Shown one piece after another: positions 49,314 to 60,107 of a stretch of 64,000 nt of DNA. The translations under genes were made by a program, and so were the position numbers. The DNA is from Pseudidiomarina indica (GTDB lineage: Bacteria > Pseudomonadota > Gammaproteobacteria > Enterobacterales > Alteromonadaceae). The stretch lies in NCBI GenBank assembly GCA_029279945.1, contig JAJUHK010000011.1:1-64000 (forward strand). The letters run 5' to 3'. Every line of letters begins with the position of its first letter. Position 1 is the first letter of the stretch. The notes beneath the pieces are model-generated. The model did not search any database and was not told the DNA's origin. It worked only from the letters and a program-made list of their open reading frames with translations.

Positions 49314-51080
49314 GTGAGCGTACAAACTCTCGAATTTGACGCGGTAGTAATTGGTGCCGGTGGCGCTGGTATGCGTGCCGCATTACAAATCTCTCAATTA
49401 GGCATGACCTGTGCCTTGATGTCAAAAGTATTCCCAACCCGTTCGCACACAGTATCTGCACAAGGTGGTATCACCGTTGCGTTAGGTAACGCTCACGAAG
49501 ATAACTGGGAATGGCACATGTTTGATACCGTGAAAGGTTCAGACTACATTGGTGACCAAGACGCAATTGAATACATGTGTAAAACTGGCCCAGAAGCTAT
49601 TCTAGAGCTAGAGAACATGGGCTTACCGTTCTCACGTTTTGAAAACGGCCGAGTATATCAACGTCCATTCGGTGGCCAATCGAAAAATTTCGGTGGTGAG
49701 CAAGCAGCGCGTACTGCAGCTGCTGCAGACCGTACCGGCCATGCTTTATTACACTTGCTCTACCAACAGAACGTTAAAAATAAAACCACAGTGTTTTCTG
49801 AATGGTATGCGCTTGATCTCGTGAAAAACGACGATGGTGCAATTGTTGGTGTTACGTCCATTAATATTGAAACGGGTGAATTGTACTACGTCAAAGCCAA
49901 AGCAGTGGTACTAGCAACCGGTGGTGCAGGACGTATTTATGCGTCAACCACCAACGCTCATATCAATACTGGTGACGGTATTGGTATGGCAATTCGCGCT
50001 GGCATCCCGATGCAAGACATGGAAATGTGGCAATTCCATCCAACCGGTATTGCTGGTGCTGGTACGCTAGTAACAGAAGGTTGCCGTGGTGAAGGTGGCT
50101 ATCTGTTAAACAAAGATGGCGAACGTTTCATGGAACGTTACGCACCAAATGCGAAAGATTTGGCGTCACGTGACGTCGTTGCACGTTCGATGATGACTGA
50201 AATTCGGGAAGGACGCGGCTTCGATGGCCCATTAGGTCCACATTTAAAGCTGAAGTTAGATCACTTAGGCCGTGAAGTACTTGAAAGCCGCTTACCGGGT
50301 GTTTGTGACTTAGCGAAAACCTTTGCTCACGTTGATCCAGCGGAAGAGCCCATTCCAGTTATCCCAACCTGTCACTATATGATGGGTGGTATCCCTACCG
50401 ACGTAAACGGTCAAGCACTGCACGTTGATGCAGACGGTAATGTGAAGCCAATCCCAGGCTTATTTGCTTGTGGGGAAGTGGCTTGCGTATCTGTTCATGG
50501 TGCGAACCGCTTAGGTGGTAACTCATTGCTAGACTTGGTTGTATTTGGTCGCGCAACGGGCTTGCATTTGGCTGACGAAATCAAAATGTTGGCAGAGAAC
50601 AAAGAAGCTAACCAAGATCAGGTTGATGCTGCATTAGCTCGCGTGCGCCGTTGGGAAAACAACCAAAACGGTGAAGATCCAGTACAAATTAAGAAAGATC
50701 TACAGCAATGCATGCAATTGAACTTCTCGGTATTCCGTGAAGGTAAAGCCATGGCTGAAGGTTTAGAGCAGTTGAAAGAAATCCGTGAGCGCTTAAAGAA
50801 TGCGCGCTTGGATGACACCAGTAAGGAATTTAACACGCAGCGTATTGAGTGTTTAGAGTTAGATAACCTTATGGAAACTGCGTATGCAACAGCAGTGGCG
50901 GCGAACTTCCGTACGGAAAGCCGAGGTGCACATAGCCGTGCTGACTATCCAGAGCGTGATGATGTAAACTGGTTAGTTCATACCGTGTATCGTCCAGAAG
51001 ACGAGAGTATGGTGAAGCGTGCCGTGAACATGCAACCTAAGTTGCGTGAAGCATTCCCGCCAAAAGCGCGGACTTACTAA
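49314..51080 (+). CDS. sdhA: Succinate dehydrogenase flavoprotein subunit
   Basis: 588 residues, GTG start directly after sdhD. FAD-binding [11 protein letters not shown] (about 14-24) and SHTVSAQGG, whose histidine carries covalent FAD. Substrate-site segments HPTGIAGAG and the HYMMGGI region follow. It oxidises succinate to fumarate in complex II. Length equals E. coli SdhA. Confidence 0.97.
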   Translation: MSVQTLEFDAVVIGAGGAGMRAALQISQLGMTCALMSKVFPTRSHTVSAQGGITVALGNAHEDNWEWHMFDTVKGSDYIGDQDAIEYMCKTGPEAILELENMGLPFSRFENGRVYQRPFGGQSKNFGGEQAARTAAAADRTGHALLHLLYQQNVKNKTTVFSEWYALDLVKNDDGAIVGVTSINIETGELYYVKAKAVVLATGGAGRIYASTTNAHINTGDGIGMAIRAGIPMQDMEMWQFHPTGIAGAGTLVTEGCRGEGGYLLNKDGERFMERYAPNAKDLASRDVVARSMMTEIREGRGFDGPLGPHLKLKLDHLGREVLESRLPGVCDLAKTFAHVDPAEEPIPVIPTCHYMMGGIPTDVNGQALHVDADGNVKPIPGLFACGEVACVSVHGANRLGGNSLLDLVVFGRATGLHLADEIKMLAENKEANQDQVDAALARVRRWENNQNGEDPVQIKKDLQQCMQLNFSVFREGKAMAEGLEQLKEIRERLKNARLDDTSKEFNTQRIECLELDNLMETAYATAVAANFRTESRGAHSRADYPERDDVNWLVHTVYRPEDESMVKRAVNMQPKLREAFPPKARTY

Positions 51081-51095
51081 GGTTAGGTGACAACG

Positions 51096-51815
51096 ATGCA
51101 GAAGTTGAATGTTTCAGTTTATCGTTACAACCCAGACGTTGATAACGCACCATACATGAAAGACTACACCATCGAGGTGGAGAAAAATCGTGATATGATG
51201 GTGCTTGATCTACTTTTATTATTGAAAGAGCAAGATCCAACGTTGGCGTTCCGTCGCTCATGCCGTGAAGGTGTGTGTGGTTCTGACGGTTTGAATATGA
51301 ACGGAAAGAACGGTTTGGCGTGTATTACGCCATTGTCTGCGCTAAAAGGTGGCGATAAGAAAATTGTCATTCGTCCACTACCAGGCATGCCAGTTATTCG
51401 TGATTTGATTGTGGATTTAAGTCAGTTCTACGCACAGTACGAAAAAATTAAGCCTTATTTGATTAATGATGATAAGACACCACCAGCGCGTGAACGTCTA
51501 CAGTCTATTGAAGAACGGGCGAAATTGGATGGCTTGTACGAGTGTATTCTTTGTGCATGCTGTTCATCATCATGTCCATCGTTTTGGTGGAATCCAGATA
51601 AATTTATCGGCCCAGCAGGGCTGTTAAATGCATATCGGTTCTTAATTGATAGCCGCGATACGGCAACTGAAGAGCGCCTCAATGACCTTGATGATGCCTT
51701 TAGTGTGTTTCGTTGTCACGGGATTATGAACTGTGTAAACGTGTGCCCGAAGGGCCTCAACCCAACGAAGGCTATTGGTAACATCAAATCCATGCTACTG
51801 AAGCGTGCAATTTAA
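51096..51815 (+). CDS. sdhB: Succinate dehydrogenase iron-sulfur subunit
   Basis: 239 residues. The frame opens at a GTG at 51087, but the ATG at 51096 has AGGTG six bases upstream and gives the standard MQKLNVSVYRYNPD start. Three clusters: [2Fe-2S] in CREGVCGSDG, and [4Fe-4S]/[3Fe-4S] in CILCACCSSSCPS and CVNVCPKGLNP. It links SdhA to the membrane anchor. A terminator follows before sucA. Confidence 0.96.
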   Translation: MQKLNVSVYRYNPDVDNAPYMKDYTIEVEKNRDMMVLDLLLLLKEQDPTLAFRRSCREGVCGSDGLNMNGKNGLACITPLSALKGGDKKIVIRPLPGMPVIRDLIVDLSQFYAQYEKIKPYLINDDKTPPARERLQSIEERAKLDGLYECILCACCSSSCPSFWWNPDKFIGPAGLLNAYRFLIDSRDTATEERLNDLDDAFSVFRCHGIMNCVNVCPKGLNPTKAIGNIKSMLLKRAI

Positions 51816-51853
51816 TTAAATTGCACTGTTGTAGTAATGGCCGAGCTGTATCG

Positions 51854-51887
51854 AAATAGCCATCCAGCTTGGGTGGCTATTTTTTTA
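51854..51887 (+). terminator. Terminator between sdhB and sucA
   Basis: Ten-base stem (ATAGCCATCC / GGGTGGCTAT, one wobble pair), loop AGCTT, and seven T bases. It precedes the sucA ribosome binding site by a few bases. Likely partial termination, so that sdh and suc transcripts can differ in amount. Confidence 0.85.
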
Positions 51888-51910
51888 TAAACGAGTGTGA
51901 AGGAACAGCG

Positions 51911-54715
51911 ATGCAAGATGGCGTAATGCAAGCCTGGCTAGAATCCTCCCACCTTGCTGGTGGTAACATGGCTTATGTCGAGGAATTATTCGAGTTATAT
52001 CTTGATGATCCAACGGCGGTTAGTGATGACTGGCGTAAGTTCTTTGATCAATTGCCACGCGATGGTGTAGCGGTTGATACAAAGCATAGTTTGATTCGTG
52101 AACAATTCCGTTCGCTTGCAAAGAATAAGCTAAAGCAGGCTGGCACGGTAACGGTTGGGGCACCTGATCATAAGCAAGTGAAAGTCTTGCAATTGATCAA
52201 CGCCTACCGTTTTAGAGGCCATCAGCACGCGAACCTTGACCCTCTAGGGCTTTGGAAACAAGAGCCAGTGCCAGATTTGGCATTAGAACATCACGGTTTA
52301 AGTAAAGACGATTTCAACACCGAGTTTAACGTCGGTTCTTTGGCCGTTGGTCAAGAAACGATGAAACTTGGTGAGATCTATGAACTGCTGAATAAAATCT
52401 ACTGCGGGCCGATTGGTGCTGAGTACATGCATATTGTTTCAACCGAAGAAAAACGGTGGATTCAGCAGCGCTTGGAAGGTGTCCGTGGGACGCCAAAGTT
52501 TGACCAAGAATGGCAGCGTAAGATTCTTAAAGAATTGGTTGCTGCGGACGGCTTAGAGAAGTACTTGGGAGCCAAGTTCCCTGGTGCGAAACGCTTCTCG
52601 TTAGAAGGTGGCGATAGCTTAATTCCGATGTTGAAAGCGATCATCAGCCGCGCTGGTGAGCAAGGCAGTAAGGAAGTCGTGATTGGTATGGCGCACCGGG
52701 GTCGTTTGAACGTATTAGTCAACGTACTCGGGAAAAAGCCGCAAGATTTGTTTGATGAGTTTGCTGGTAAGAATCCGCACAAAGGTTCAGGTGACGTTAA
52801 GTATCACTCAGGCTTCTCTTCTGATTTTGAAACCCCAGGTGGCAATGTACACTTGGCGTTAGCATTTAACCCGTCGCATCTTGAAATTGTTAACCCAGTC
52901 GTTATGGGGTCGGTGCGGGCACGTATGGATCGCTTAGGCGACACTTCAGGTGAGAAAGTATTACCAATTACTATTCACGGGGACTCGGCGATTGCTGGTC
53001 AAGGTATCGTTCAAGAAACCTTTAACATGTCGCAAACCCGTGCGTATCAAGTCGGTGGTTCAATTCGTATCGTAGTGAATAATCAAGTTGGATTCACCAC
53101 TTCCAAACGCGAAGACACCCGCTCAACGCAATACTGCACCGACATCGCGAAGATGGTTCAAGCACCTATCTTCCACGTGAATGCAGACGACCCAGAAGCG
53201 GTTGTATTTGTGACTCAGTTGGCGCTTGATTTCCGCAATACGTTTAAGCGTGATGTCATGATCGACTTGGTATGTTATCGTCGTCATGGTCATAACGAAG
53301 CGGATGAACCGAGTGCAACCCAGCCGTTGATGTATAAAAAAGTTAAGCAGCATCCAGTAGCGCGTGCGATCTATGCTGAACAGTTACTTCAAGCTGGTGT
53401 GATCAAGTCTGATGAGCCAGAGCAGTTGGTGAATGATTACCGTGATGCGTTAGATCGTGGTGACATCGTAGTCGATGAGTGGCGTGAGATTAAGCATCAT
53501 TCCTCTATCTGGTCATCTTATATCGGTAACGAATGGGATGCAGAGTACGACGCTACTATCAGCCTAGATAAACTCAAAGAGTTAGGCGTGGCGATGAGTA
53601 CAGTCCCGGCCGAGCATAAGCTACATTCACGTGTTGCCAAGGTTTATGAAGACCGTATGAAAATGGCGATGGGTGAAAAGCCAATGGATTGGGGGTTTGC
53701 TGAGAACTTAGCTTACGCTACGTTGGTGGATGCGGGCGTCCATATACGGTTAACTGGGCAAGATAGTGGTCGTGGTACTTTCTTCCATCGCCATGCAGTA
53801 TTGCATAACCAAGAAGATGCAAGCACCTACATGCCACTGAATAATATTCGAGACGGTCAAGGCCGCATCGAAATTTATGACTCAGTGTTATCTGAAGCTG
53901 CGGTCGTTGCTTTTGAGTACGGCTATGCAACTGCTGAACCGAGATCCTTAGTCATGTGGGAAGCGCAGTTTGGTGATTTTGCTAACGGTGCTCAGGTTGT
54001 TATTGACCAATTCCTAAGTTCTGGTGAGCAGAAGTGGGGCCGCCTCTGTGGATTAACCTTGCTACTGCCACACGGTTACGAAGGTCAAGGCCCAGAGCAT
54101 AGCTCGGCACGGCTAGAGCGCTTCTTACAGTTGTCAGCAGACCACAACTGGTCGGTGTGTGTACCAACGACGCCAGCGCAAGTATTCCACATGCTCCGTC
54201 GTCAGCACATTCGTCCGGTGCGCCGTCCGTTGATTGTAATGACACCGAAGTCATTACTACGTAACCCATTAGCAGTGTCTGAACTGGAAGAGCTCACTAC
54301 AGGTGTATTCTTAAATGCGATTGGTGAAATCGATTCTTTAGACCCCAAAAAAGTGAAGCGCGTGATAATCTGTTCAGGTAAAGTCTACTTTGACTTGCTG
54401 CAAGAGCGTCGCAAGCGTGAGCAAGACGATGTTGCGATCATTCGTATCGAGCAGTTGTATCCATTCCCGATGGATGAAGTTAAAGAGATAATGAAAGATT
54501 ATCAACACGTAAAAGACTTTGTTTGGTGTCAGGAAGAGCCGCAGAACCAAGGTGCTTGGTATAGCAGTCAGCATCATTTCCGCGCCGCAATTCCAGCTGG
54601 CGCTGAATTAAGTTATGCAGGGCGTGCCGCATCTGCAGCACCGGCGGTAGGGTATCTATCTGAACACAATAAGCAGCAACAGCAATTAGTCGATGACGCG
54701 CTAACCATTAAATAG
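51911..54715 (+). CDS. sucA: 2-oxoglutarate dehydrogenase E1 component
   Basis: 934-residue thiamine-diphosphate decarboxylase of the 2-oxoglutarate dehydrogenase complex. Length equals E. coli SucA (933). AAGGA precedes the ATG at 51911; the frame extends to 51869 only by reading through the terminator hairpin. Visible segments: MAHRGRLNVLVNVLGK, the GDSAIAGQG thiamine site, and SGRGTFFHRHA. sucB follows 13 bases later. Confidence 0.97.
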   Translation: MQDGVMQAWLESSHLAGGNMAYVEELFELYLDDPTAVSDDWRKFFDQLPRDGVAVDTKHSLIREQFRSLAKNKLKQAGTVTVGAPDHKQVKVLQLINAYRFRGHQHANLDPLGLWKQEPVPDLALEHHGLSKDDFNTEFNVGSLAVGQETMKLGEIYELLNKIYCGPIGAEYMHIVSTEEKRWIQQRLEGVRGTPKFDQEWQRKILKELVAADGLEKYLGAKFPGAKRFSLEGGDSLIPMLKAIISRAGEQGSKEVVIGMAHRGRLNVLVNVLGKKPQDLFDEFAGKNPHKGSGDVKYHSGFSSDFETPGGNVHLALAFNPSHLEIVNPVVMGSVRARMDRLGDTSGEKVLPITIHGDSAIAGQGIVQETFNMSQTRAYQVGGSIRIVVNNQVGFTTSKREDTRSTQYCTDIAKMVQAPIFHVNADDPEAVVFVTQLALDFRNTFKRDVMIDLVCYRRHGHNEADEPSATQPLMYKKVKQHPVARAIYAEQLLQAGVIKSDEPEQLVNDYRDALDRGDIVVDEWREIKHHSSIWSSYIGNEWDAEYDATISLDKLKELGVAMSTVPAEHKLHSRVAKVYEDRMKMAMGEKPMDWGFAENLAYATLVDAGVHIRLTGQDSGRGTFFHRHAVLHNQEDASTYMPLNNIRDGQGRIEIYDSVLSEAAVVAFEYGYATAEPRSLVMWEAQFGDFANGAQVVIDQFLSSGEQKWGRLCGLTLLLPHGYEGQGPEHSSARLERFLQLSADHNWSVCVPTTPAQVFHMLRRQHIRPVRRPLIVMTPKSLLRNPLAVSELEELTTGVFLNAIGEIDSLDPKKVKRVIICSGKVYFDLLQERRKREQDDVAIIRIEQLYPFPMDEVKEIMKDYQHVKDFVWCQEEPQNQGAWYSSQHHFRAAIPAGAELSYAGRAASAAPAVGYLSEHNKQQQQLVDDALTIK

Positions 54716-54728
54716 GTGATAATTGACC

Positions 54729-56225
54729 ATGGCAATTGAAATTAAAGTTCCTCAACTCCCTGAATCTGTTGCTGATGCAACAGTCGCTACTTGGCATGTT
54801 AAGCCAGGTGATAAAGTTTCGCGCGATCAAAACTTGGTCGATATTGAAACTGATAAAGTCGTACTTGAAGTGGTTGCGCCCGCTGATGGTGTGATCGGTG
54901 AAATTCTTGCCGAAGAAGGTGCTACTGTCGTCGCGGAAGAAGTTATTGGTAAGTTGGTTGAAGGTGAAGGCGCAGTGGCTGCAGCAGCTGCAGCTGCACC
55001 TGCCAGCACAGCGCCATCAGCATCAGCGTCAAGCAGTGGTGAAAAACTGGAAGTGAAAGTACCACAGTTACCAGAATCAGTTGCTGACGCTACTGTTGCT
55101 ACTTGGCACGTTAAACCAGGTGATGCAGTAACACGCGACCAGAACTTGGTTGATATTGAAACTGACAAAGTGGTACTTGAAGTTGTTGCTGCAGCAGACG
55201 GCGTATTGTCTGAAGTTCTTCACGCTGAAGGTGCGACAGTTACCGCTGATGAAGTGATAGGTATTATTACTGCAGGTGCAGTTGCCACTGCAAGTGAGGC
55301 TCCAGCTGCAGCAACGACTGACGAAGGTGATAGTGAAGTAGCTGGTCCAGCGGTACGTCGTATGTTGGCAGAGCACGGTTTGCAAGTGGCCGATGTTAAG
55401 GGTACTGGCAAAGGTGGTCGGGTGACGAAAGAAGACGTTGAAAATCACTTGAGCAAAACCGCTTCAGCTTCCGCTGCGGCAGCTCCAGCAGCGCCAGCAT
55501 CAGCACCAGTAGTTGCGTTAGGTGATCGCGAACAGAAACGCGTCCCTATGACACGCCTACGTAAAACCATTGCAAAACGTTTATTGGAAGCGAAAAATGC
55601 AACGGCCATGTTAACCACATTTAATGAAGTTAACATGAAGCCAATTATGGATTTACGTGCTAAATACAAAGATGAGTTCGAAAAGCGTCATGATGCACGC
55701 TTAGGCTTCATGGGCTTCTACGTGAAAGCTGTTACTGAAGCACTGAAGCGCTTCCCAGAAGTGAATGCGTCTATTGATGGTGATGACATTGTTTATCACA
55801 ATTACTTCGATATCAGTATTGCGGTATCAACACCACGTGGTTTGGTAACACCTGTATTACGTGATACCGACAAGATGAGTATTGCTGAAATCGAAAATGG
55901 TATTCGAGATCTCGCTATCAAGGGTCGCGATGGCAAGTTGACGCTTGACGATATGCAAGGTGGTAACTTCACAATCACCAACGGTGGCGTATTTGGTTCG
56001 CTGCTATCAACGCCAATTCTGAACCCACCGCAAAGTGCGATTTTGGGTATGCACAAAATCCAAGATCGTCCTATGGCCGTGAATGGTAAAGTGGAAATCT
56101 TACCCATGATGTACCTAGCGTTATCATATGACCATCGAATTATCGATGGTAAAGAGTCGGTTGGATTCCTAGTAACCATCAAAGAGTTGTTAGAAGATCC
56201 GCACCGTCTATTACTGGATTTATAA
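54729..56225 (+). CDS. sucB: Dihydrolipoamide succinyltransferase (E2), two lipoyl domains
   Basis: 498 residues. It has two lipoyl domains (about 1-77 and 105-181), each with the lipoylation motif [11 protein letters not shown] (lysines 43 and 147), then a peripheral-subunit-binding domain (about 203-241) and the catalytic acyltransferase domain (about 268-498) with the active-site DHRIIDG. E. coli SucB has one lipoyl domain (405 residues). Ala/Pro/Ser-rich linkers separate the domains. The ATG at 54729 is chosen over an upstream TTG. It hands succinyl groups to CoA; lpd is not in this window. Confidence 0.96.
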   Translation: MAIEIKVPQLPESVADATVATWHVKPGDKVSRDQNLVDIETDKVVLEVVAPADGVIGEILAEEGATVVAEEVIGKLVEGEGAVAAAAAAAPASTAPSASASSSGEKLEVKVPQLPESVADATVATWHVKPGDAVTRDQNLVDIETDKVVLEVVAAADGVLSEVLHAEGATVTADEVIGIITAGAVATASEAPAAATTDEGDSEVAGPAVRRMLAEHGLQVADVKGTGKGGRVTKEDVENHLSKTASASAAAAPAAPASAPVVALGDREQKRVPMTRLRKTIAKRLLEAKNATAMLTTFNEVNMKPIMDLRAKYKDEFEKRHDARLGFMGFYVKAVTEALKRFPEVNASIDGDDIVYHNYFDISIAVSTPRGLVTPVLRDTDKMSIAEIENGIRDLAIKGRDGKLTLDDMQGGNFTITNGGVFGSLLSTPILNPPQSAILGMHKIQDRPMAVNGKVEILPMMYLALSYDHRIIDGKESVGFLVTIKELLEDPHRLLLDL

Positions 56226-56236
56226 TCCAATGAACG

Positions 56237-56288
56237 CAGCCGCTGTGATGAGTTGTTAATTCAATTTCAAACAGCGGCTGTATTTTTT
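56237..56288 (+). terminator. Terminator or attenuator between sucB and sucC
   Basis: Perfect ten-base stem (CAGCCGCTGT / ACAGCGGCTG) with a 24-base loop, followed by TATTTTTT. The long loop makes it weaker than a typical terminator. It begins 11 bases after the sucB stop. Confidence 0.75.
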
Positions 56289-56373
56289 GCGCATGAAAAT
56301 GTAGAATACGTGCGAATTTTCGGGTAAGCAGCATTGAGCTGTTTTTGTTGTTCAAACGAATCGGAAGATCATC

Positions 56374-57540
56374 ATGAACTTGCATGAGTATCAGGCTAAA
56401 CAACTCTTCAAAGAGTTCGGATTGCCAGTGTCTGAAGGCTATGCGGTAGATACTGCAGACGAAGCCGTAGAAGCTGCAAAAAAAATCGGCGGTGACCGTT
56501 GGGTGGTTAAGGCTCAAGTACACGCTGGCGGCCGTGGTAAAGCGGGCGGTGTTAAACTAGTTTCAAGCTTGGATGAAGTCCATGCTTTCGCAAGCAACTG
56601 GTTAGGTAAAAACTTAGTTACTTATCAAACAGATGAGAAAGGTCAGCCAGTTTCAAAGATCCTTGTTGAAAGTTTGACTGATATCGCTTCAGAACTCTAT
56701 TTAGGCGCAGTCGTTGATCGTGCATCACGTAAAATCGTGTTTATGGCATCAACAGAAGGTGGCGTTGAAATCGAGAAAGTTGCTGAAGAAACGCCAGAAA
56801 AAATCTTAAAAGTAACCATCGACCCAATCGTTGGTCCATTACCTTACCAAGGCCGTGAGCTTGCGTTTAAGTTAGGCCTCAGCGGTGACCAAGTGAAGCA
56901 GTTCACAAACATCTTCATGGGCTTGGCCAAAATGTTTGAGCAGTATGATTTCGCCTTATTAGAAATCAACCCGTTGGTAATCACTGACCAAGGTAACTTG
57001 CATTGCTTAGATGGCAAGATCAACATTGACAGTAACGCCTTGTATCGCCAACCGAAAATCCGTGAAATGCACGATCCAAGCCAAGAAGATGAGCGCGAAG
57101 CTCGTGCGGCTAAATGGGAACTGAACTACGTAGCACTTGACGGTAACATTGGCTGTATGGTGAATGGTGCTGGTTTGGCCATGGGTACCATGGATATCGT
57201 TAAGCTGCACGGTGGTCAACCAGCAAACTTCCTTGATGTAGGTGGCGGTGCGACCAAAGAGCGCGTTACCGAAGCGTTCAAAATCATCTTATCTGATGCT
57301 GAAGTGAAAGCTGTGTTGGTTAACATCTTCGGTGGTATTGTTCGCTGTGACATGATTGCTGAAGGTATCATGGGTGCAGTTGAAGAAGTTGGCGTAAAAG
57401 TTCCAGTTGTTGTTCGTTTAGAAGGTAACAATGCTGAACTAGGCCGTCAAAAATTAGCAGAAAGTGGCCTGAACATTATCCCAGCAGAAAGTTTGACTGA
57501 TGCTGCTGAGAAAGTAGTTGCCGCGGCAGGAGGTCAATAA
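56374..57540 (+). CDS. sucC: Succinyl-CoA ligase beta subunit
   Basis: 388 residues, the same as E. coli SucC. ATP-grasp N-terminal half ([29 protein letters not shown]) and a CoA-ligase-like C-terminal half (the [10 protein letters not shown] region). It forms the nucleotide-binding half of the alpha-beta enzyme that makes ATP or GTP with succinate from succinyl-CoA. It overlaps sucD by one base. Confidence 0.97.
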   Translation: MNLHEYQAKQLFKEFGLPVSEGYAVDTADEAVEAAKKIGGDRWVVKAQVHAGGRGKAGGVKLVSSLDEVHAFASNWLGKNLVTYQTDEKGQPVSKILVESLTDIASELYLGAVVDRASRKIVFMASTEGGVEIEKVAEETPEKILKVTIDPIVGPLPYQGRELAFKLGLSGDQVKQFTNIFMGLAKMFEQYDFALLEINPLVITDQGNLHCLDGKINIDSNALYRQPKIREMHDPSQEDEREARAAKWELNYVALDGNIGCMVNGAGLAMGTMDIVKLHGGQPANFLDVGGGATKERVTEAFKIILSDAEVKAVLVNIFGGIVRCDMIAEGIMGAVEEVGVKVPVVVRLEGNNAELGRQKLAESGLNIIPAESLTDAAEKVVAAAGGQ

Positions 57541-58412
57541 TGTCAATCTTGATCGACAAAAACACGAAGGTTATCTGTCAAGGTTTTACCGGTGGTCAGG
57601 GTACTTTCCATTCAGAGCAAGCTATTGCTTACGGTACCCAGATGGTCGGTGGTGTAACGCCAGGTAAAGGTGGACAAACTCACTTAGGTTTACCAGTATT
57701 CAATACTGTTCGTGAAGCAGTTGAAGCAACTGGTGCAACTGCATCAGTGATTTACGTTCCAGCTCCATTTTGTAAAGATTCGATCGTCGAAGCTGCAGAT
57801 GCTGGTATCGAGCTGATTGTATGTATTACCGAAGGCATTCCAACCTTGGATATGCTCTACGTGAAAGAATACTTGACGCACAAAGGTGTTCGCATGATCG
57901 GCCCTAACTGCCCAGGTGTGATCACTCCTGATGAATGTAAGATTGGTATTATGCCAGGACACATTCATAAGAAGGGTAAAGTAGGTATAGTGTCACGTTC
58001 CGGAACACTGACCTATGAAGCAGTGAAGCAAACCACTGATGAAGGTTTCGGCCAATCGACCTGTGTTGGTATTGGTGGTGACCCAATCCCAGGTTCAAGC
58101 TTCATCGATATTCTCGAATTATTTGAGAAAGATCCAGAAACTGAAGCAATCGTGATGATTGGTGAAATTGGTGGTTCTGCTGAAGAAGAAGCAGCAGAAT
58201 ACATCAAAGCGCATGTGACTAAGCCTGTTGTTTCTTACATTGCTGGCGTAACAGCGCCTCCAGGTAAGCGTATGGGTCACGCTGGTGCGATTATTTCAGG
58301 TGGTAAAGGGACTGCAGATGAAAAATTTGCAGCGCTTGAAGCCGCTGGTGTGAAAACAGTCCGTAGCTTAGCTGATATCGGTAAAGCATTACGTGAAAAA
58401 ACTGGTTGGTAA
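57540..58412 (+). CDS. sucD: Succinyl-CoA ligase alpha subunit
   Basis: 290 residues. The CoA-binding N-terminal domain has [14 protein letters not shown] (about 15-28), and the phosphohistidine lies in [13 protein letters not shown] (about 245-257). It shares one base (TAATG) with sucC. It is the last gene of the TCA block, before a strong terminator. Confidence 0.97.
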   Translation: MSILIDKNTKVICQGFTGGQGTFHSEQAIAYGTQMVGGVTPGKGGQTHLGLPVFNTVREAVEATGATASVIYVPAPFCKDSIVEAADAGIELIVCITEGIPTLDMLYVKEYLTHKGVRMIGPNCPGVITPDECKIGIMPGHIHKKGKVGIVSRSGTLTYEAVKQTTDEGFGQSTCVGIGGDPIPGSSFIDILELFEKDPETEAIVMIGEIGGSAEEEAAEYIKAHVTKPVVSYIAGVTAPPGKRMGHAGAIISGGKGTADEKFAALEAAGVKTVRSLADIGKALREKTGW

Positions 58413-58426
58413 TTTATTACCAAAAC

Positions 58427-58454
58427 AAAAAGCCGCTCAATTGAGCGGCTTTTT
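58427..58454. terminator. Bidirectional terminator between sucD and azoR
   Basis: Perfect 14-base-arm palindrome (AAAAAGCCGCTCAA / TTGAGCGGCTTTTT) with no loop bases outside the arms. It has T-tracts on both strands, so it can end both convergent transcripts. It lies 15 bases after sucD and 7 bases before the azoR stop. Confidence 0.92.
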
Positions 58455-58460
58455 TGTTGC

Positions 58461-59021
58461 TTAAATAGCCGCAATGGCTTCCTTCGCTGCGGTCAACGCT
58501 TGTTGGCGAGGCTCATCACCCATGGCCACACCTTCGGCGCGAATGATGTGGACATCCGTAATGCCAATAAACGCCAAGACTTGTTGTAAGTACGTTTCTT
58601 GATGGTCGAGCGAGATTTGCTCACCGCTACTGAATTTTCCACCGCGACCCGAGGCAATATATGCAGTTTTACCTGTTAACAATCCTTCGGGACCTTGTTC
58701 GGTATAGCGGAAGGTCACGCCAGCTTTCAGAACGCGGTCAAGCCAAGCTTTGAGCTGGGTTGGAATGGTGAAGTTATACATAGGCGCACCAATAACTAGG
58801 ATGTCAGCATCTTTAATTTCAGCAATTAACGTCGTGGCTAATTCGTCATTGTTGGCCATTAAAGTTTCAGCAGATAGGTGTGGGATCGGCTCGCTAACGA
58901 GATCACGATAAATAACTTGTGTGGGCTTCTGCTGACTTAAATGTGCAACTATCTCACGACTAATTTTGCGGCTAATCGATTGCTCAACGAATAAGCCAGA
59001 ATCTAAATGTAGAATTTTCAT
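58461..59021 (-). CDS. azoR: FMN-dependent NADH-azoreductase
   Basis: 186-residue flavodoxin-like quinone/azo reductase. The FMN-phosphate segment begins LHLDSGLFVEQSISRKI (about 4-20), and the APMYNFTIPTQLKAWLDRV segment (about 80-98) is the family hallmark. AzoR reduces quinones and azo dyes by two electrons and protects against thiol stress. It is a little shorter than E. coli AzoR (201). It diverges from a LysR regulator, which probably controls it. Confidence 0.93.
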   Translation of the reverse strand: MKILHLDSGLFVEQSISRKISREIVAHLSQQKPTQVIYRDLVSEPIPHLSAETLMANNDELATTLIAEIKDADILVIGAPMYNFTIPTQLKAWLDRVLKAGVTFRYTEQGPEGLLTGKTAYIASGRGGKFSSGEQISLDHQETYLQQVLAFIGITDVHIIRAEGVAMGDEPRQQALTAAKEAIAAI

Positions 59022-59112
59022 AAAACCTCTGTCTTTAATATATGATTGCTATTGATGTATATTTTATAGGTGTCCCAATATTGTAGGTAGTGTGTTAGTT
59101 TGGGATTTGTCG

Positions 59113-59126
59113 TTCCGTAAATGGAA
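59113..59126. promoter_or_regulatory. Possible LysR-type operator between azoR and its regulator
   Basis: TTCC, six bases (GTAAAT), GGAA: an inverted repeat with extra partial symmetry outside (GTTCC/GGAAT). It lies in the divergent intergenic region where a LysR protein would act on both genes. The sequence is short, so it could be chance. Confidence 0.4.
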
Positions 59127-59159
59127 TGCTTTGGGGTGCCAATATCAGAGGGGGCGGCA

Positions 59160-60098
59160 ATGTCTGTACCTGATTTAACCAACTATTATATTTTCGCTCG
59201 AGTAGCCGCAGCTGGCAGTATTAGTGCTGGTGCAAGGGAGTTGAACATGCCCAAATCAACGGTCAGCCGCCGCTTGACTGATTTGGAAGAAGCACAAGGC
59301 GTACGCTTGCTACACCGTAGTACACGGGGGCTCAAATTAACTGATGTTGGCCAGGCATTTTTAGTGCACTGTGAAACTATGGTGGCTGCGGCTGAGGCTG
59401 CGCAACAAGTAACACAGTTGGTACAAGAAACACCACGAGGTGAGATTAATCTAAGTTCGCCCTATGCAATAAGCCAAAGCATGCTGGTAACCTTATTGCC
59501 AGAATTTATGGCGTTATACCCTGAAGTTAAAATTAATCTGGTGGTAACGAATCGTCCCGTGAACCTCATTGATGAAGGGATAGATATTGCTTTACGAGTA
59601 CGTTCACATATTGAAGACTCATCGCTTATAGCGCGTCCGCTAGCTGATGCACCCGCAACATTGGTTCGTAGCCCAGACCGTGGTGATGTTGCACGGATCG
59701 AACACCCACTTAACCACCCACTTGATCTGATTAAGTTTCCGCATTTAAGCTTACATTTTACCAGTGGTCGGTATAGTTATGAGTTACGTTCACAGCAGGG
59801 TGATAAGCTAACAGTGAGTTATCGCCCACGCTTGATTACCGATGATTTAATGGTGTTACGCGAAGCCGCTATTGAAGGGTTGGGTATTGTGTCATTACCC
59901 AATTATTTGTGTGAACAAGAATTACATGATGGTGTACTCGAACGAGTATTACCGGAGTGGTCCTTACCCGTTGGGATCATGCACATGGTATATCCATATC
60001 GCCGCGGCTTGTTACCCGCGGTGCGTGTGTTAATCGATTTTCTAGCAGAACGCCTGCCCATAACTGCGCGTAGCTCACTAACGAGTCCGTTTCGTTAG
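59160..60098 (+). CDS. LysR-family transcriptional regulator
   Basis: 312 residues from the ATG at 59160. The N-terminal winged helix-turn-helix is clear (FARVAAAGSISAGARELNM, PKSTVSRRLTDLEEAQGVRL, about 10-50), followed by a periplasmic-binding-like effector domain with the SPYAISQSMLVTLLPEF segment. The SAGARELNMPKSTVSR form is common in regulators beside quinone reductases. It diverges from azoR, so azoR is the likely target, with quinones or electrophiles as the likely signal. Confidence 0.9.
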   Translation: MSVPDLTNYYIFARVAAAGSISAGARELNMPKSTVSRRLTDLEEAQGVRLLHRSTRGLKLTDVGQAFLVHCETMVAAAEAAQQVTQLVQETPRGEINLSSPYAISQSMLVTLLPEFMALYPEVKINLVVTNRPVNLIDEGIDIALRVRSHIEDSSLIARPLADAPATLVRSPDRGDVARIEHPLNHPLDLIKFPHLSLHFTSGRYSYELRSQQGDKLTVSYRPRLITDDLMVLREAAIEGLGIVSLPNYLCEQELHDGVLERVLPEWSLPVGIMHMVYPYRRGLLPAVRVLIDFLAERLPITARSSLTSPFR

Positions 60099-60107
60099 GC
60101 TGCTGAC

